Assembly (NCBI RefSeq): GCF_001500025.1
Contig: NZ_LQIW01000003.1
Coordinates: 140,021-204,020, forward strand
DNA from: Mycobacterium sp. IS-1590
GTDB lineage: Bacteria; Actinomycetota; Actinomycetes; Mycobacteriales; Mycobacteriaceae
DNA: 64,000 bases
Reading direction: 5' to 3'
The translations under genes were made by a program, and so were the position numbers. The notes under the pieces were generated by a model. That model saw only the letters and a program-made list of their open reading frames with translations, did no database searches and had not been told where the DNA came from. How positions within the stretch are numbered: the first letter of the stretch is position 1; each line of letters starts with the position of its first letter. This document shows, piece by piece, positions 32,357-40,892 of the stretch.

Positions 32357-32419
32357 CGCGAGCGACCGCGTCTGCTCGCCGACACGCCGCTACCGCATGT
32401 ACAAGCGCGGTCGCTCGCG
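32357..32419. terminator. Convergent-gene hairpin, probable bidirectional terminator
   Basis: A perfect 14-nt inverted repeat, CGCGAGCGACCGCG at 32357-32370 and CGCGGTCGCTCGCG at 32406-32419, with a 35-nt loop. It lies between the convergent kinase (stop 32320) and fadD8 (stop 32431). There is no U-run, but strong GC hairpins of this kind are common 3' elements in mycobacteria. Confidence 0.65.
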
Positions 32420-32430
32420 CCAACAGAGAA

Positions 32431-34029
32431 CTAGCCGACAGCGCGGTCGCTGCCCTCCCAGAACTGCGCGCGCACCGCCTTCTTGTCCGGCTTGCCCAGC
32501 GCGGTCACCGGCACCGAGTCGACGACGATCACCTGCTTGGGCGATTGCACCGAACCCTTGCGCTCCTTGACCGCGGCCTGGATCTCGGAGGTCATCTGAG
32601 CGACGGCGGTCTCGGAGCGGTCGACGTCGGGGCGCAGCACGACCACCGCGGTCACCGCCTCACCCCACTTCTCGTCGGGCGTTCCGATCACACACACCTG
32701 GGCTACCGACGGGTGTTCGGCCACAACGTCTTCCACCTCGCGGGGGAACACATTGAACCCGCCGGTGACGATCATGTCCTTGGTGCGGTCGACGATGTAG
32801 TAGAAGCCCTCGGAGTCCTCGCGGGCCAGATCGCCGGTGTGCATCCAGCCGTCGCGGAACGTCTCGGCCGTCGCCTCCGGCTTGTTCCAGTAGCCACCGG
32901 ACACCAGCGGGCCGGACACGCAGATTTCACCGACCTCGCCCTGCGGCACCGGGTTACCGTCGCCGTCGAGCAGCGCGACCCGCGCGAAGACCGTCGGACG
33001 ACCGCACGACGTCAACCGCTTCTCGTCGTGATCACCCTTGGCCAGGTACGTGATCACCATCGGGGCCTCGGACTGGCCGTAGTACTGGGCGAAGATCGGG
33101 CCGAACCGGTCGATGGCCTCGCGCAGCCGCACCGGGTTCATCGCCGAGGCTCCGTAGTACACCGTCTCCAGCGACGACAGGTCGCGGGTGCGCGAGTCCG
33201 GGTGGTCCATCAACGCATAGATCATCGACGGCACCAGCATCGTCGCGGTGATCTTCTGCTCCTCGATCACCCGCAGCACCTCGGCCGGGTCGAACTTGGT
33301 CAGCACGACCAGTTCGCCACCCTTGATGATCGTCGGCACGAAGAACGCCGCGCCGGCGTGCGACAGCGGGGTGCACATCAGAAACTTCGGGCGTTCCGGC
33401 CACTCCCACTCGGCCAGCTGGATCGTCGTCATCGTCGTGATCGACTGCACGGTGCCGATCACGCCTTTGGGCTTGCCTGTCGTGCCACCCGTGTAGGCCA
33501 TGCCGCCGATGTGATCGGGCGGCAGATCCGCGGCCACCAAGGGCTGCGGGGAGTACTTCGCGGCCTCGGCGGTCAGGTCGACGCCGACGCCCTCCAATTC
33601 CGGGGGCACCGGCCCGATCGTCAGCACCTGCTTGAGCGCGGGCACCTTCTGCAACAGGCCCTGCGCCCGCTCGACGAACATCGGATTCGGGTCGATGATC
33701 AGCGACGTGACCCCGGCGTCGTTCAACACATAGGCGTGGTCGTCCAGGGAACCGAGAGGGTGTAGCGCGGTACGGCGGTAGCCCTGGGTCTGCCCGGCGC
33801 CGATGATCATCAGCACCTCCGGCCGGTTCAGCGACAGCAGGCCGGTGGCCGTTCCCGAACCCGCGCCGAGCGCCTCGAACGCCTGGATGTACTGGCTGAT
33901 GCGCTCGGCGAGCTGTCCGCCGGTGAGCGTGGTGTCCCCGAGGAACAGCACCGGCTTGTCCTTGTTCCGCTTCAGTGCCCCGACGGTGAGGTGGCCGGAA
34001 TGGATCGGATGGCGCAGCAGGTCACTCAT
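32431..34029 (-). CDS. fadD8: Acyl-CoA synthetase FadD8
   Basis: A 532-residue ANL ligase. Key motifs are AYTGGTTGKPKGVIG (P-loop), YYGQSEAPMVITYL, the hinge GWMHTGDLAREDSEGFYYIVDR and the C-terminal catalytic Lys in TALGKPDKK. The sequence, including the N-terminal SDLLRHPIHSGHLTVGALKRNKDKPVLFLGDTTLTG, is very close to what I recall of M. tuberculosis FadD8 (Rv0551c). I start it at ATG 34029 (MSDLLRHP); ATG 34035 adds Met-Ala. A perfect KstR-type site at 34041-34054 sits in its promoter. It probably activates a fatty acid or a sterol side-chain acid. Confidence 0.93.
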   Translation of the reverse strand: MSDLLRHPIHSGHLTVGALKRNKDKPVLFLGDTTLTGGQLAERISQYIQAFEALGAGSGTATGLLSLNRPEVLMIIGAGQTQGYRRTALHPLGSLDDHAYVLNDAGVTSLIIDPNPMFVERAQGLLQKVPALKQVLTIGPVPPELEGVGVDLTAEAAKYSPQPLVAADLPPDHIGGMAYTGGTTGKPKGVIGTVQSITTMTTIQLAEWEWPERPKFLMCTPLSHAGAAFFVPTIIKGGELVVLTKFDPAEVLRVIEEQKITATMLVPSMIYALMDHPDSRTRDLSSLETVYYGASAMNPVRLREAIDRFGPIFAQYYGQSEAPMVITYLAKGDHDEKRLTSCGRPTVFARVALLDGDGNPVPQGEVGEICVSGPLVSGGYWNKPEATAETFRDGWMHTGDLAREDSEGFYYIVDRTKDMIVTGGFNVFPREVEDVVAEHPSVAQVCVIGTPDEKWGEAVTAVVVLRPDVDRSETAVAQMTSEIQAAVKERKGSVQSPKQVIVVDSVPVTALGKPDKKAVRAQFWEGSDRAVG

Positions 34030-34040
34030 GGCCATCAGAC

Positions 34041-34054
34041 TAGAACGTGTTCCA
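34041..34054 (-). promoter_or_regulatory. KstR-type operator upstream of fadD8
   Basis: TAGAACGTGTTCCA matches the published KstR consensus TnnAACnnGTTnnA at every fixed position. It is 12 bp before the fadD8 start, where a bound repressor would block transcription or initiation. KstR controls cholesterol catabolism in mycobacteria. Confidence 0.7.
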
Positions 34055-34473
34055 ATTCCAGTCATCAAGTCCCTGGGAATCGACGCACGCAGCCGGCCCT
34101 TCAGAACCGCGACGGCAGGCGTCCGCATTCGCGTAGCCACCCGCGACGCGCGGCCGGGTACACCCCCCGGCCGCGGCCCCGGACTGCTTCCCGCCCGGCC
34201 ACCCGCGGCCTCGAGACGCGAACTGAACGCGAGCTCTGGCTCGTGTCAGCATCTCGGGCGACTGGAAGGGGTGCCGTATCGGACCACGCCGCACACCGAA
34301 TAAGTTAATGTCCATCCTCATCGGATGAGTGGTGTGGTGACGGGACTCGACGCTGCGGCAAAAAAGCGCCCGCGGCAAACAGGCGGAAAATACTGAATTT
34401 TGCTGCGGCAGCCTCAAGGCATGGTGAATGCTGCCGGCAGGGGGTTTGAGCATTAAGTGAACGGCGATTCAGC
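34055..34473. other. Divergent intergenic region upstream of the mce operon
   Basis: This gap of about 420 bp separates fadD8 (minus) and yrbEA (plus) and has no convincing gene. It holds a CTCATCGGATGAG palindrome at 34317-34329 and an A/T-richer stretch (about 34295-34470) that contrasts with the local GC and likely contains the mce promoter. No clear -35/-10 pair or 5' structured RNA could be assigned by eye. A 137-codon minus-strand open frame at 34040-34453 looks like a chance frame. Confidence 0.5.
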
Positions 34474-35313
34474 ATGACGGCACGTGGTGACGGAATCGAG
34501 GTCATCGGCAACTGGGCCGGCGGTTACGTCAAACGCCATCCCCTGGCTTCCCTCGCGACGGCCGGGGACCAGTTCGTGCTGGGCGTACGCACGGTGCAGT
34601 ACATGTTCATCGACCTGTTCACCGGACGATTCCAGTGGTGGGAGTTCATTCGCCAGGCCGCGTTCATGGCGGGCACGGCGGTCTTGCCGACGGTCCTCGT
34701 GGCGCTGCCCATCGGCGTCACTCTGTCGATTCAGTTCGCGCTCCTGGCCGGTCAGGTCGGGGCCACCTCACTTGCCGGAGCGGCCAGCGGCCTGGCCGTG
34801 ATCCGGCAGGCGGCATCCCTGACCGCGGCGATTCTGATGGCGGCCGCCGTCGGCTCGGCCATCACCGCAGACCTCGGTTCGCGCAAGATGCGCGAGGAGA
34901 CCGACGCGATGGAAGTGATGGGCGTGTCGGTGATCCGCCGCCTGGTCGTTCCGCGGTTCGCCGCGGCGATCATGATCGGCGTGGCGCTCACCGGAATGGT
35001 GTGCTTCGTCGGATTCCTGGCCAGTTATCTGTTCAACGTCTACTTCCAGAACGGCGCGCCCGGCAGCTTCGTCGCGACGTTCGCCTCGTTCACGACGACC
35101 GGCGACATGATCGTGGCGATGGTGAAGGCGGTCATCTTCGGTGCCATCGTCGCCGTGGTGTCCTGCCAGAAGGGGCTGTCCACACAGGGCGGTCCCACCG
35201 GCGTCGCGAACTCGGTCAACGCCGCCGTGGTCGAATCGATTCTGATTCTGATGGTCGTCAACGTCGCGATCAGCCAGCTCTACATCATGCTGTTCCCCAG
35301 GGTCGGTTTGTGA
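34474..35313 (+). CDS. yrbEA: YrbE-type ABC permease, first subunit of the mce operon
   Basis: A 279-residue MlaE/YrbE permease. It has about five membrane segments and the EQ-loop-like region MREETDAMEVMGVSVIRRLVVPR (about residues 139-161), where such permeases meet the ATPase. With its neighbour it forms the inner-membrane channel of an Mce lipid importer. The ATPase (MceG/Mkl) is not in this window and is normally encoded elsewhere in mycobacteria. It is the first gene of an operon of eleven genes in the same direction (34474-45528). The ATG is preceded by AAGTGAACGG. Confidence 0.93.
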   Translation: MTARGDGIEVIGNWAGGYVKRHPLASLATAGDQFVLGVRTVQYMFIDLFTGRFQWWEFIRQAAFMAGTAVLPTVLVALPIGVTLSIQFALLAGQVGATSLAGAASGLAVIRQAASLTAAILMAAAVGSAITADLGSRKMREETDAMEVMGVSVIRRLVVPRFAAAIMIGVALTGMVCFVGFLASYLFNVYFQNGAPGSFVATFASFTTTGDMIVAMVKAVIFGAIVAVVSCQKGLSTQGGPTGVANSVNAAVVESILILMVVNVAISQLYIMLFPRVGL

Positions 35314-35314
35314 C

Positions 35315-36169
35315 ATGGCGTCGACGTACGTACCCCCGCTGCTCGCGCCCTTTGTCCGCATCTTCGGCAAGGTCGGCCCCCCGATCGGGCGGCTCGGCCA
35401 CATGCTGGTCTTCTTCGTCCGGGCGATCGTCGCAATCCCGTTGGCGCTTCGGCACTATCGCTCCGAGTTCGTCCGCCTGCTGTCCGATATCGCCTGGGGC
35501 AACGGCTCTTTGGTGGTCGGAGGCGGAACCGCCGGAGTCGCGATCGTCCTCGGCGTCACCGTCGGAGCGCTGGTCGGCATCGAGGGTTACAACTTCCTCG
35601 ACCTGCTCGGCCTTGGTCCCGCCACGGGCATCATCTCCTCGCTGGTCAACACTCGCGAACTCGCGCCGATAGCGTTGTCGCTGGCGTTCGCCACCCAGGC
35701 CGGCTGCCGGTTCACCGCGCAGCTGGGGTCGATGCGCATCGCCGAAGAGATCGACGCCCTTGACTCACTGGCGATCCGGCCCATCCCATACCTCGTCACC
35801 ACCCGCCTGATGGCCTCGGTGATCGCGGTGATCCCGCTCTACGTCGTCTGCCTGGCGGTCAGCTACCTGACCACACAGATCGTGGTGTATGTCATCAGCG
35901 GGGGATCGACCGGCTCCTATCTGCACTACTTCACGCTGATGTTGTCGGGCCAGGACATTTTGTATTCGCTTCTCAAGGCGATCGTCTTCGTCTGGATCGC
36001 CACGACGATCCAGTGCTACTACGGCTTTTACGCCAGCGGCGGGCCCGAGGGTGTCGGGGTTGCCGCCGGCCATGCCATGCGGGCCAGCATCACCGTGGTG
36101 ATCATCGTCAACATGCTTCTCACCATGGCGCTGTGGAACGTCGACTCCGGAGCGAGGTTTGGGGGGTAG
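35315..36169 (+). CDS. yrbEB: YrbE-type ABC permease, second subunit
   Basis: A 284-residue partner of the preceding permease. The region QLGSMRIAEEIDALDSLAIRPIPYLVTTRLM (about residues 130-160) is the coupling-helix motif of this family, and about five membrane segments are seen. The ATG at 35315 is one base after the yrbEA stop. The two YrbE proteins form a heterodimeric permease under the six Mce substrate-binding proteins that follow. The gene ends at 36169, immediately adjacent to the mceA GTG. Confidence 0.93.
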   Translation: MASTYVPPLLAPFVRIFGKVGPPIGRLGHMLVFFVRAIVAIPLALRHYRSEFVRLLSDIAWGNGSLVVGGGTAGVAIVLGVTVGALVGIEGYNFLDLLGLGPATGIISSLVNTRELAPIALSLAFATQAGCRFTAQLGSMRIAEEIDALDSLAIRPIPYLVTTRLMASVIAVIPLYVVCLAVSYLTTQIVVYVISGGSTGSYLHYFTLMLSGQDILYSLLKAIVFVWIATTIQCYYGFYASGGPEGVGVAAGHAMRASITVVIIVNMLLTMALWNVDSGARFGG

Positions 36170-37660
36170 GTGGCGAATTCCTTTGACTTGGACGGGCGGG
36201 GACCCACCGATCGCCAGCTGATCGGCGCCGGCATCGCCGTAGCCGTCGTGCTGGCGGTGATTTCGGTGACCCTGTTGGTCAAGGCGACGGGACGCCTCGA
36301 TCCGTTCGTGTGCGTCGTGGCGAATCTCGTCAATGTCGGTGACGGACTGCCGCAGCGCTCCGATGTGAAGTACCACGGGGTCCTGGTCGGAGCCGTCGAC
36401 AGTGTCACCCCGGCCGCACACGGAAATCCGAACTACGTCCACATCAATCTCGATCCGCACTACGCCCGCTCCATACCGGCGAACGTCACGGCGCGGGTGG
36501 TGCCCAGCAATGTGTTCGCGGTGTCGTCTGTGCAGCTGGTGGATCCCGCCGGCGGGCCGGCGAATGATCCAAGAAATCAACCCGGGCCGGCGATCAGCGC
36601 GGGGGCGCACATTCCGGAAGACACCGAGCTGCCCACCGTGCTGTTTCAGACCACGATCAGCAAGTTGCGCGACGTCCTGGCGGCCACCGGCCGCGGTCGC
36701 GAGGACAAGACGGTCGGCATCCTGGCGGCGGTGAACGAGGCCACCGAGGACCGCCGCACCGAACTGCTCACCAGTGGCGCGCAACTGAATCGACTGCTCG
36801 ATCAGCTCAACGCCATTGTGGCCACCGATCCCGGCCCGACCACGGTCTCGGCGCTCGTCGATGCGACGCGGGGACTGCAGGCCACCGCGCCGGAGCTGAT
36901 CGACGCGCTGCACATGGCGGTCGAACCGATGCAGACCCTGGTGCAGCAGCGCGCTCAACTCGACGCGCTGATCAGTGGCGGTATGCACACCGTGGGAACT
37001 ACGCATACAGCACTGAACAACCACACCGACCGGCTCGTCACGACCACCTCGGAGTTGACCCCGGTGATGGGGATTCTTGCCGACACGTCCCACCACTGGC
37101 TGCCGGCCTTCATCAAACTGAACGGGTTGTCGGACAAGTTCTTCAACGAGGTCTGGCGGCCCGAGCGCGATGTCGGCAACATGAGGATGAACTTCTCCCT
37201 GACCCCGAGCTACACCTACACCCGGGCCGACTGCCCGCGCTACGGGGAACTGAAGGGTCCCAGCTGTTACACCGCGCCCCTGGTGGTGACCCGGCCGGAG
37301 TTGCCCGACGTCCTTCTGCCGCAGAACTATCAGCCGCCCAAGGATCTGGCGCCTCCACCGGGCACGGTACTCGGCGAGAACGGAAACCTGATCGCCGTGG
37401 GACCGCCGCTGGTGAACCCCAATCCCAGCCTCGCCGACCCGAATCCACCACTGCCACCGTGGATGTCGCCGGCGCCACCGGTGCCGGGAACGGCGAACGA
37501 CGCGCTGGTGCCGATACCGCCGCCGCCGGTGAACCAATCGCCTGTCGCGCCGGTTGCTCCCAAACCGGGTGATCCGCCCCGGCCGCAGGCACCGCCGCCG
37601 GCCGCACCCGCACCCGCACCCCCGCTGCCCGCCGAAGCCGTGATCGGGGGGAACCGATGA
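36170..37660 (+). CDS. mceA: MceA-type substrate-binding protein
   Basis: A 496-residue MlaD/Mce protein. An N-terminal membrane segment (about residues 16-40) anchors it, the MCE domain follows (about 45-130: VNVGDGLPQRSDVKYHGVLVGAVDSVT, ARVVPSNVFAVSSVQLVDP), and a helical region forms the periplasmic tunnel. The C-terminal 100 residues are a Pro-rich tail (PPPVNQSPVAPVAPKPGDPP...), a feature of several MceA proteins that may span or contact the peptidoglycan. Starts GTG 36170 right after the permease stop, with a G-rich Shine-Dalgarno. Works with MceB-F in lipid uptake. Confidence 0.9.
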   Translation: MANSFDLDGRGPTDRQLIGAGIAVAVVLAVISVTLLVKATGRLDPFVCVVANLVNVGDGLPQRSDVKYHGVLVGAVDSVTPAAHGNPNYVHINLDPHYARSIPANVTARVVPSNVFAVSSVQLVDPAGGPANDPRNQPGPAISAGAHIPEDTELPTVLFQTTISKLRDVLAATGRGREDKTVGILAAVNEATEDRRTELLTSGAQLNRLLDQLNAIVATDPGPTTVSALVDATRGLQATAPELIDALHMAVEPMQTLVQQRAQLDALISGGMHTVGTTHTALNNHTDRLVTTTSELTPVMGILADTSHHWLPAFIKLNGLSDKFFNEVWRPERDVGNMRMNFSLTPSYTYTRADCPRYGELKGPSCYTAPLVVTRPELPDVLLPQNYQPPKDLAPPPGTVLGENGNLIAVGPPLVNPNPSLADPNPPLPPWMSPAPPVPGTANDALVPIPPPPVNQSPVAPVAPKPGDPPRPQAPPPAAPAPAPPLPAEAVIGGNR

Positions 37661-38712
37661 AGTATCGAGCCGCACTGGTCGGGCTGTCGCTGTTCATGGT
37701 GGTGGCGCTGACGTTGACCTGGCTTGTCTACGTCACGCTGCGCCGGGACGTCGCCGGCTCGACGGTGCCCTACGCCGCGGTGTTCACCGATGTCTTCGGC
37801 CTACGCGAGGGTGACGACGTCCGGATGGCCGGCGTCAGGGTGGGTCGGGTGGAAAGCATTGACCTGCAGGGCAAACACGCCAAGGTGTCGTTCGTCGTGC
37901 AACGCGACCAGCAGCTGCTCGGCACCACCGTCGCCTCGGTGACCTACCAGAACATCGTCGGGCAGCGATACCTCGGCCTGTCGCTGGGGAACCTGGGATC
38001 GCCCGATCCGCTACCCGCCGGCAGCGTCATCCCGGTCGAACAGACCGATCCGTCGTTCGACGTGGGCAGGCTGCTCAACGGGTACGAACCGCTGTTCAGC
38101 GTGCTCGACCCGCGGCATGCCGACAACCTCACCAAGGGTGTGATCCAGTCACTGCAGGGCGACGAGGGGTCGATCACCGCGCTGATCGACCAGACCGCGC
38201 AGCTGACCGACGCGTTCGCCGGCCGCGACGAGGAACTCGGCGGGGTGATCACCGACCTGAATCTCGTGGTTGCCAACCTCGCCCGACACAACGACGACCT
38301 CGACCACATCATCGGTGAAGCACGCTCGGTGGTCTCGACCTTCGACGCGCGACGGCCCCAACTGGTGGATTCGATGGGCTCGATCGCCAAAGTGGTGCGC
38401 CAGCTGTCGACGATCTCCGACGAGGTCTACCCCTCGCTGAACGAACTCGTTCAGCGCGAACCGGGTTTCGCCCAGCACATGGTCAAGATCGAACCGCAAC
38501 TGGCCTTCGTCGGGGCCAATCTGCCGTTGATGCTGAAGGGATTTGCGCGCATCACCGGCGAGGGCACCTACGCCAGCGCCTACGCGTGCAACCTCGACGG
38601 CACCGCGTTCTTCCCCGGGCTCAACGACGTGACCCCGATCGTCGTCGACGCGGCCACCCCCGGCAACAAAGCCCGCTACACCCCCAAGTGCAGGAATATG
38701 GCCAATGGCTGA
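37657..38712 (+). CDS. mceB: MceB-type substrate-binding protein
   Basis: A 351-residue Mce protein. A membrane anchor spans about residues 7-28. The MCE domain follows (about 36-118: YAAVFTDVFGLREGDDVRMAGVRVGRVESIDLQ, then YQNIVGQRYLGLSLG), and the remainder is a long helical region. Its ATG overlaps the mceA stop (ATGA). The C-terminus holds two conserved Cys residues (YACNLDG and PKCRNM), a pattern I associate with the B subunit of actinobacterial Mce complexes. It would be one of six chains in the hexameric tunnel. Confidence 0.9.
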   Translation: MKYRAALVGLSLFMVVALTLTWLVYVTLRRDVAGSTVPYAAVFTDVFGLREGDDVRMAGVRVGRVESIDLQGKHAKVSFVVQRDQQLLGTTVASVTYQNIVGQRYLGLSLGNLGSPDPLPAGSVIPVEQTDPSFDVGRLLNGYEPLFSVLDPRHADNLTKGVIQSLQGDEGSITALIDQTAQLTDAFAGRDEELGGVITDLNLVVANLARHNDDLDHIIGEARSVVSTFDARRPQLVDSMGSIAKVVRQLSTISDEVYPSLNELVQREPGFAQHMVKIEPQLAFVGANLPLMLKGFARITGEGTYASAYACNLDGTAFFPGLNDVTPIVVDAATPGNKARYTPKCRNMANG

Positions 38713-39751
38713 TCCAACATCCAACGCCGCGCGCAGGCGGCGCCCCCTGGAGAGCTACAGCAAGATCTGGTTGGGAGTCGTTGCCGTCGCGGTGGTTTCG
38801 GCTCTCATCGGAGCGCTGATGTTGGTGCGAGTCGCCGACTTCGGGTACCGCCATTACACCGCGCGTTTTCTGCAAGCCGCGGCGCTGCAACCCGGCAATC
38901 CGATCACCGTGGCCGGCATCCCGGTGGGCGAGGTGTCGAGCATGGAACTCAAGGGTGACCATGTCGAGGCGGACCTGAAAGTCCGCAACGACGTCGTGCT
39001 CGGTGAAGACTCGCGCGCCTCGATCAAGATCACGACGATCCTGGGATCGCGCTACCTCGCGCTGTATCCCGATGGGCCAGGATCGTTGCCCGACGACACT
39101 TTCGACCTGACGCACACCGAGGTGCCCTACGACCTGCAGGAGGCGCTGGCCGACGTCACCACCACCTACGAGCAGGTCGACTCCGATCAGTTCGCCGAAA
39201 CCCTGGCGATTCTGGGCCGCCAGCTGGAGACCCTGCCCCCGGTCGTTCCGCAGGCGTTGGAGAACACCCACACGCTGTCGACGATCATCGCCGAACGCCG
39301 CGACCAGTTGGGCGAGCTACTCAAGACGACGGAACTGGTCAGCTCCACGCTGCGTCGCCAGCAGTCCACGATCGGCAGCCTGATGGATCAGGGCAACTCG
39401 TTGCTCGGTGAGTTCGTCGCGCGGCGTGCCACGTTCCACGCGATGATGGACGGGCTGACCAACCTGGTGGAGACGTTGAGCAGCATCGTGATCGACGATC
39501 GGCCCGAGCTCGAGGAGCTGCTCGACAACCTGCGGGAGCTATCCACTCTGCTCGGCCGAAACGACGGTATGGTGCGCAGCATCCTGCAGTCCGGGGCTGT
39601 CGCCCTACGCAACATGACCAACATCACCGGCACCGGCAACGCGATCGACTTCAACGCCTCCAGCGGCCTGCTGGTCGACTCGTGGATGTGCGCAATCAGC
39701 GGCCGGGCCAAGCAGTTCGGCATGCTCGAGTACTACCAGGACTGCAAATGA
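38705..39751 (+). CDS. mceC: MceC-type substrate-binding protein
   Basis: A 348-residue Mce protein. A membrane anchor (about residues 20-44) is followed by the MCE domain (about 47-130: YTARFLQAAALQPGNPITVAGIPVGEVSSMELKGDHVEADLKVRNDVVLGEDSRASIKITTILGSRYLALYP). A long helical domain ends with two Cys residues (SWMCAISG, YQDCK). The ATG overlaps mceB by 8 nt. The hydrophobic lining of these helices is thought to carry lipids across the periplasm. Confidence 0.9.
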   Translation: MADPTSNAARRRRPLESYSKIWLGVVAVAVVSALIGALMLVRVADFGYRHYTARFLQAAALQPGNPITVAGIPVGEVSSMELKGDHVEADLKVRNDVVLGEDSRASIKITTILGSRYLALYPDGPGSLPDDTFDLTHTEVPYDLQEALADVTTTYEQVDSDQFAETLAILGRQLETLPPVVPQALENTHTLSTIIAERRDQLGELLKTTELVSSTLRRQQSTIGSLMDQGNSLLGEFVARRATFHAMMDGLTNLVETLSSIVIDDRPELEELLDNLRELSTLLGRNDGMVRSILQSGAVALRNMTNITGTGNAIDFNASSGLLVDSWMCAISGRAKQFGMLEYYQDCK

Positions 39752-39773
39752 TCCAGGCATCCGAGGAGCGAGT

Positions 39774-40892
39774 GTGAAAAGCACCAGGTCCAAGATCATC
39801 GCGGTGGTCGCCGTCGGCCTCGCCGTAGCACTGGCCGCGGCCGTGGTAGTGGTCAAGTTCGCAGTGGATCAGCTCGACACCATCACCGTCACCGCCCAAT
39901 TCGACAGCGCCGCAGGGTTATACGAGGGCAATGTGGTCGCGGTCCTCGGGATGCCGGTGGGCAAGGTCACCAAGATCACCACCAAGGGTGGTTACGTCGA
40001 GGTCGATTTCACCGTCGACAAGGATGTCAAGGTGCCCGCCGACGTCCAGGCCGCCACCATCTCGAACTCGATCCTCACCGATCGCCAGATCGAGTTGACC
40101 CCGCCCTACCGCGACGGCCCCACCCTGCAGAACCACGACACCATCGGTTTGAACCGCACCCGGACACCGGTCGAATTCGCCAGGGTCCTCGACGTTCTCG
40201 ACAAGCTTGCGTTGTCGCTGCACGGTGATGGCAAGGGAGACGGCCCGATCGCCGATGTGGTGGACGCCAGTGCGGCGATCGTCGACGGCAACGGCCAGCA
40301 GATGAAGGACGCGCTGGGTGAACTGTCGCATGCGTTGCGGCTCAGCGCCGATCGCGGCACCGTGACCAAGGATCAGCTCACCACCATCGTCCGCAACGTG
40401 AGTTCGCTGTCGGAGGCGGCGGCCCGCAACGACTCGATGATGCGGGAGTTCGGTTCGTCCGTGCGGGCACTGAGCCAGATCCTGGCCGACGAGGAACTCG
40501 GCAGCGGCACCACCGGTAAGAAGATCAACGAGGTGCTGACCAACACCGGCGAAGTGCTGGAAAAGCACCGGGAATCCATCAAAGACCTCGTCGCCAACGG
40601 CGACATCGTGTTGAACACCGCGGTCGACCACGAACGCGATCTGATGGAGTTCCTCGACCTCGCGCCGATGACCCTGGACAACCTCTACAACGTCGCCGAC
40701 CAGAAGAACGGCGCACTGCGGGTGAAGGTGGTCACCGACAAGGTCCTGTTCGACAACCAGCTGATCAAGGAGGTCTGCAACATGATGGGCCTGCGCCAGC
40801 TGGGTTGCAGCACAGGGACGTTGCAGGACTTCGGACCGGATTTCGGGTTGACGTACATGCTCGAGGGGCTCGCGGCAATGGGACAGAAGTGA
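39774..40892 (+). CDS. mceD: MceD-type substrate-binding protein
   Basis: A 372-residue Mce protein. A membrane anchor spans about residues 7-29, and the MCE domain is about 35-120 (VTAQFDSAAGLYEGNVVAVLGMPVGKVTKITTKGGYVEVDFTVDKDVKVPADVQAATISNSILTDRQIELTPPY). The rest is predicted helical. The GTG start at 39774 comes after a 22-nt gap with a GAGGAGCG Shine-Dalgarno, the only gap of note in the mceA-F run. It overlaps mceE by TGATG. Confidence 0.9.
   Translation: MKSTRSKIIAVVAVGLAVALAAAVVVVKFAVDQLDTITVTAQFDSAAGLYEGNVVAVLGMPVGKVTKITTKGGYVEVDFTVDKDVKVPADVQAATISNSILTDRQIELTPPYRDGPTLQNHDTIGLNRTRTPVEFARVLDVLDKLALSLHGDGKGDGPIADVVDASAAIVDGNGQQMKDALGELSHALRLSADRGTVTKDQLTTIVRNVSSLSEAAARNDSMMREFGSSVRALSQILADEELGSGTTGKKINEVLTNTGEVLEKHRESIKDLVANGDIVLNTAVDHERDLMEFLDLAPMTLDNLYNVADQKNGALRVKVVTDKVLFDNQLIKEVCNMMGLRQLGCSTGTLQDFGPDFGLTYMLEGLAAMGQK

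Noticed and set aside
34040..34453. Minus-strand open frame of 137 codons in the fadD8-mce gap
   Set aside because: It starts in a region of weak coding character and overlaps the KstR site; no family or ribosome-binding support.
35765..37675. Minus-strand open frame of 636 codons opposite yrbEB/mceA
   Set aside because: High-GC third positions make antisense frames stay open; the composition is Arg/Gly/His-rich and the plus strand holds clear mce genes.
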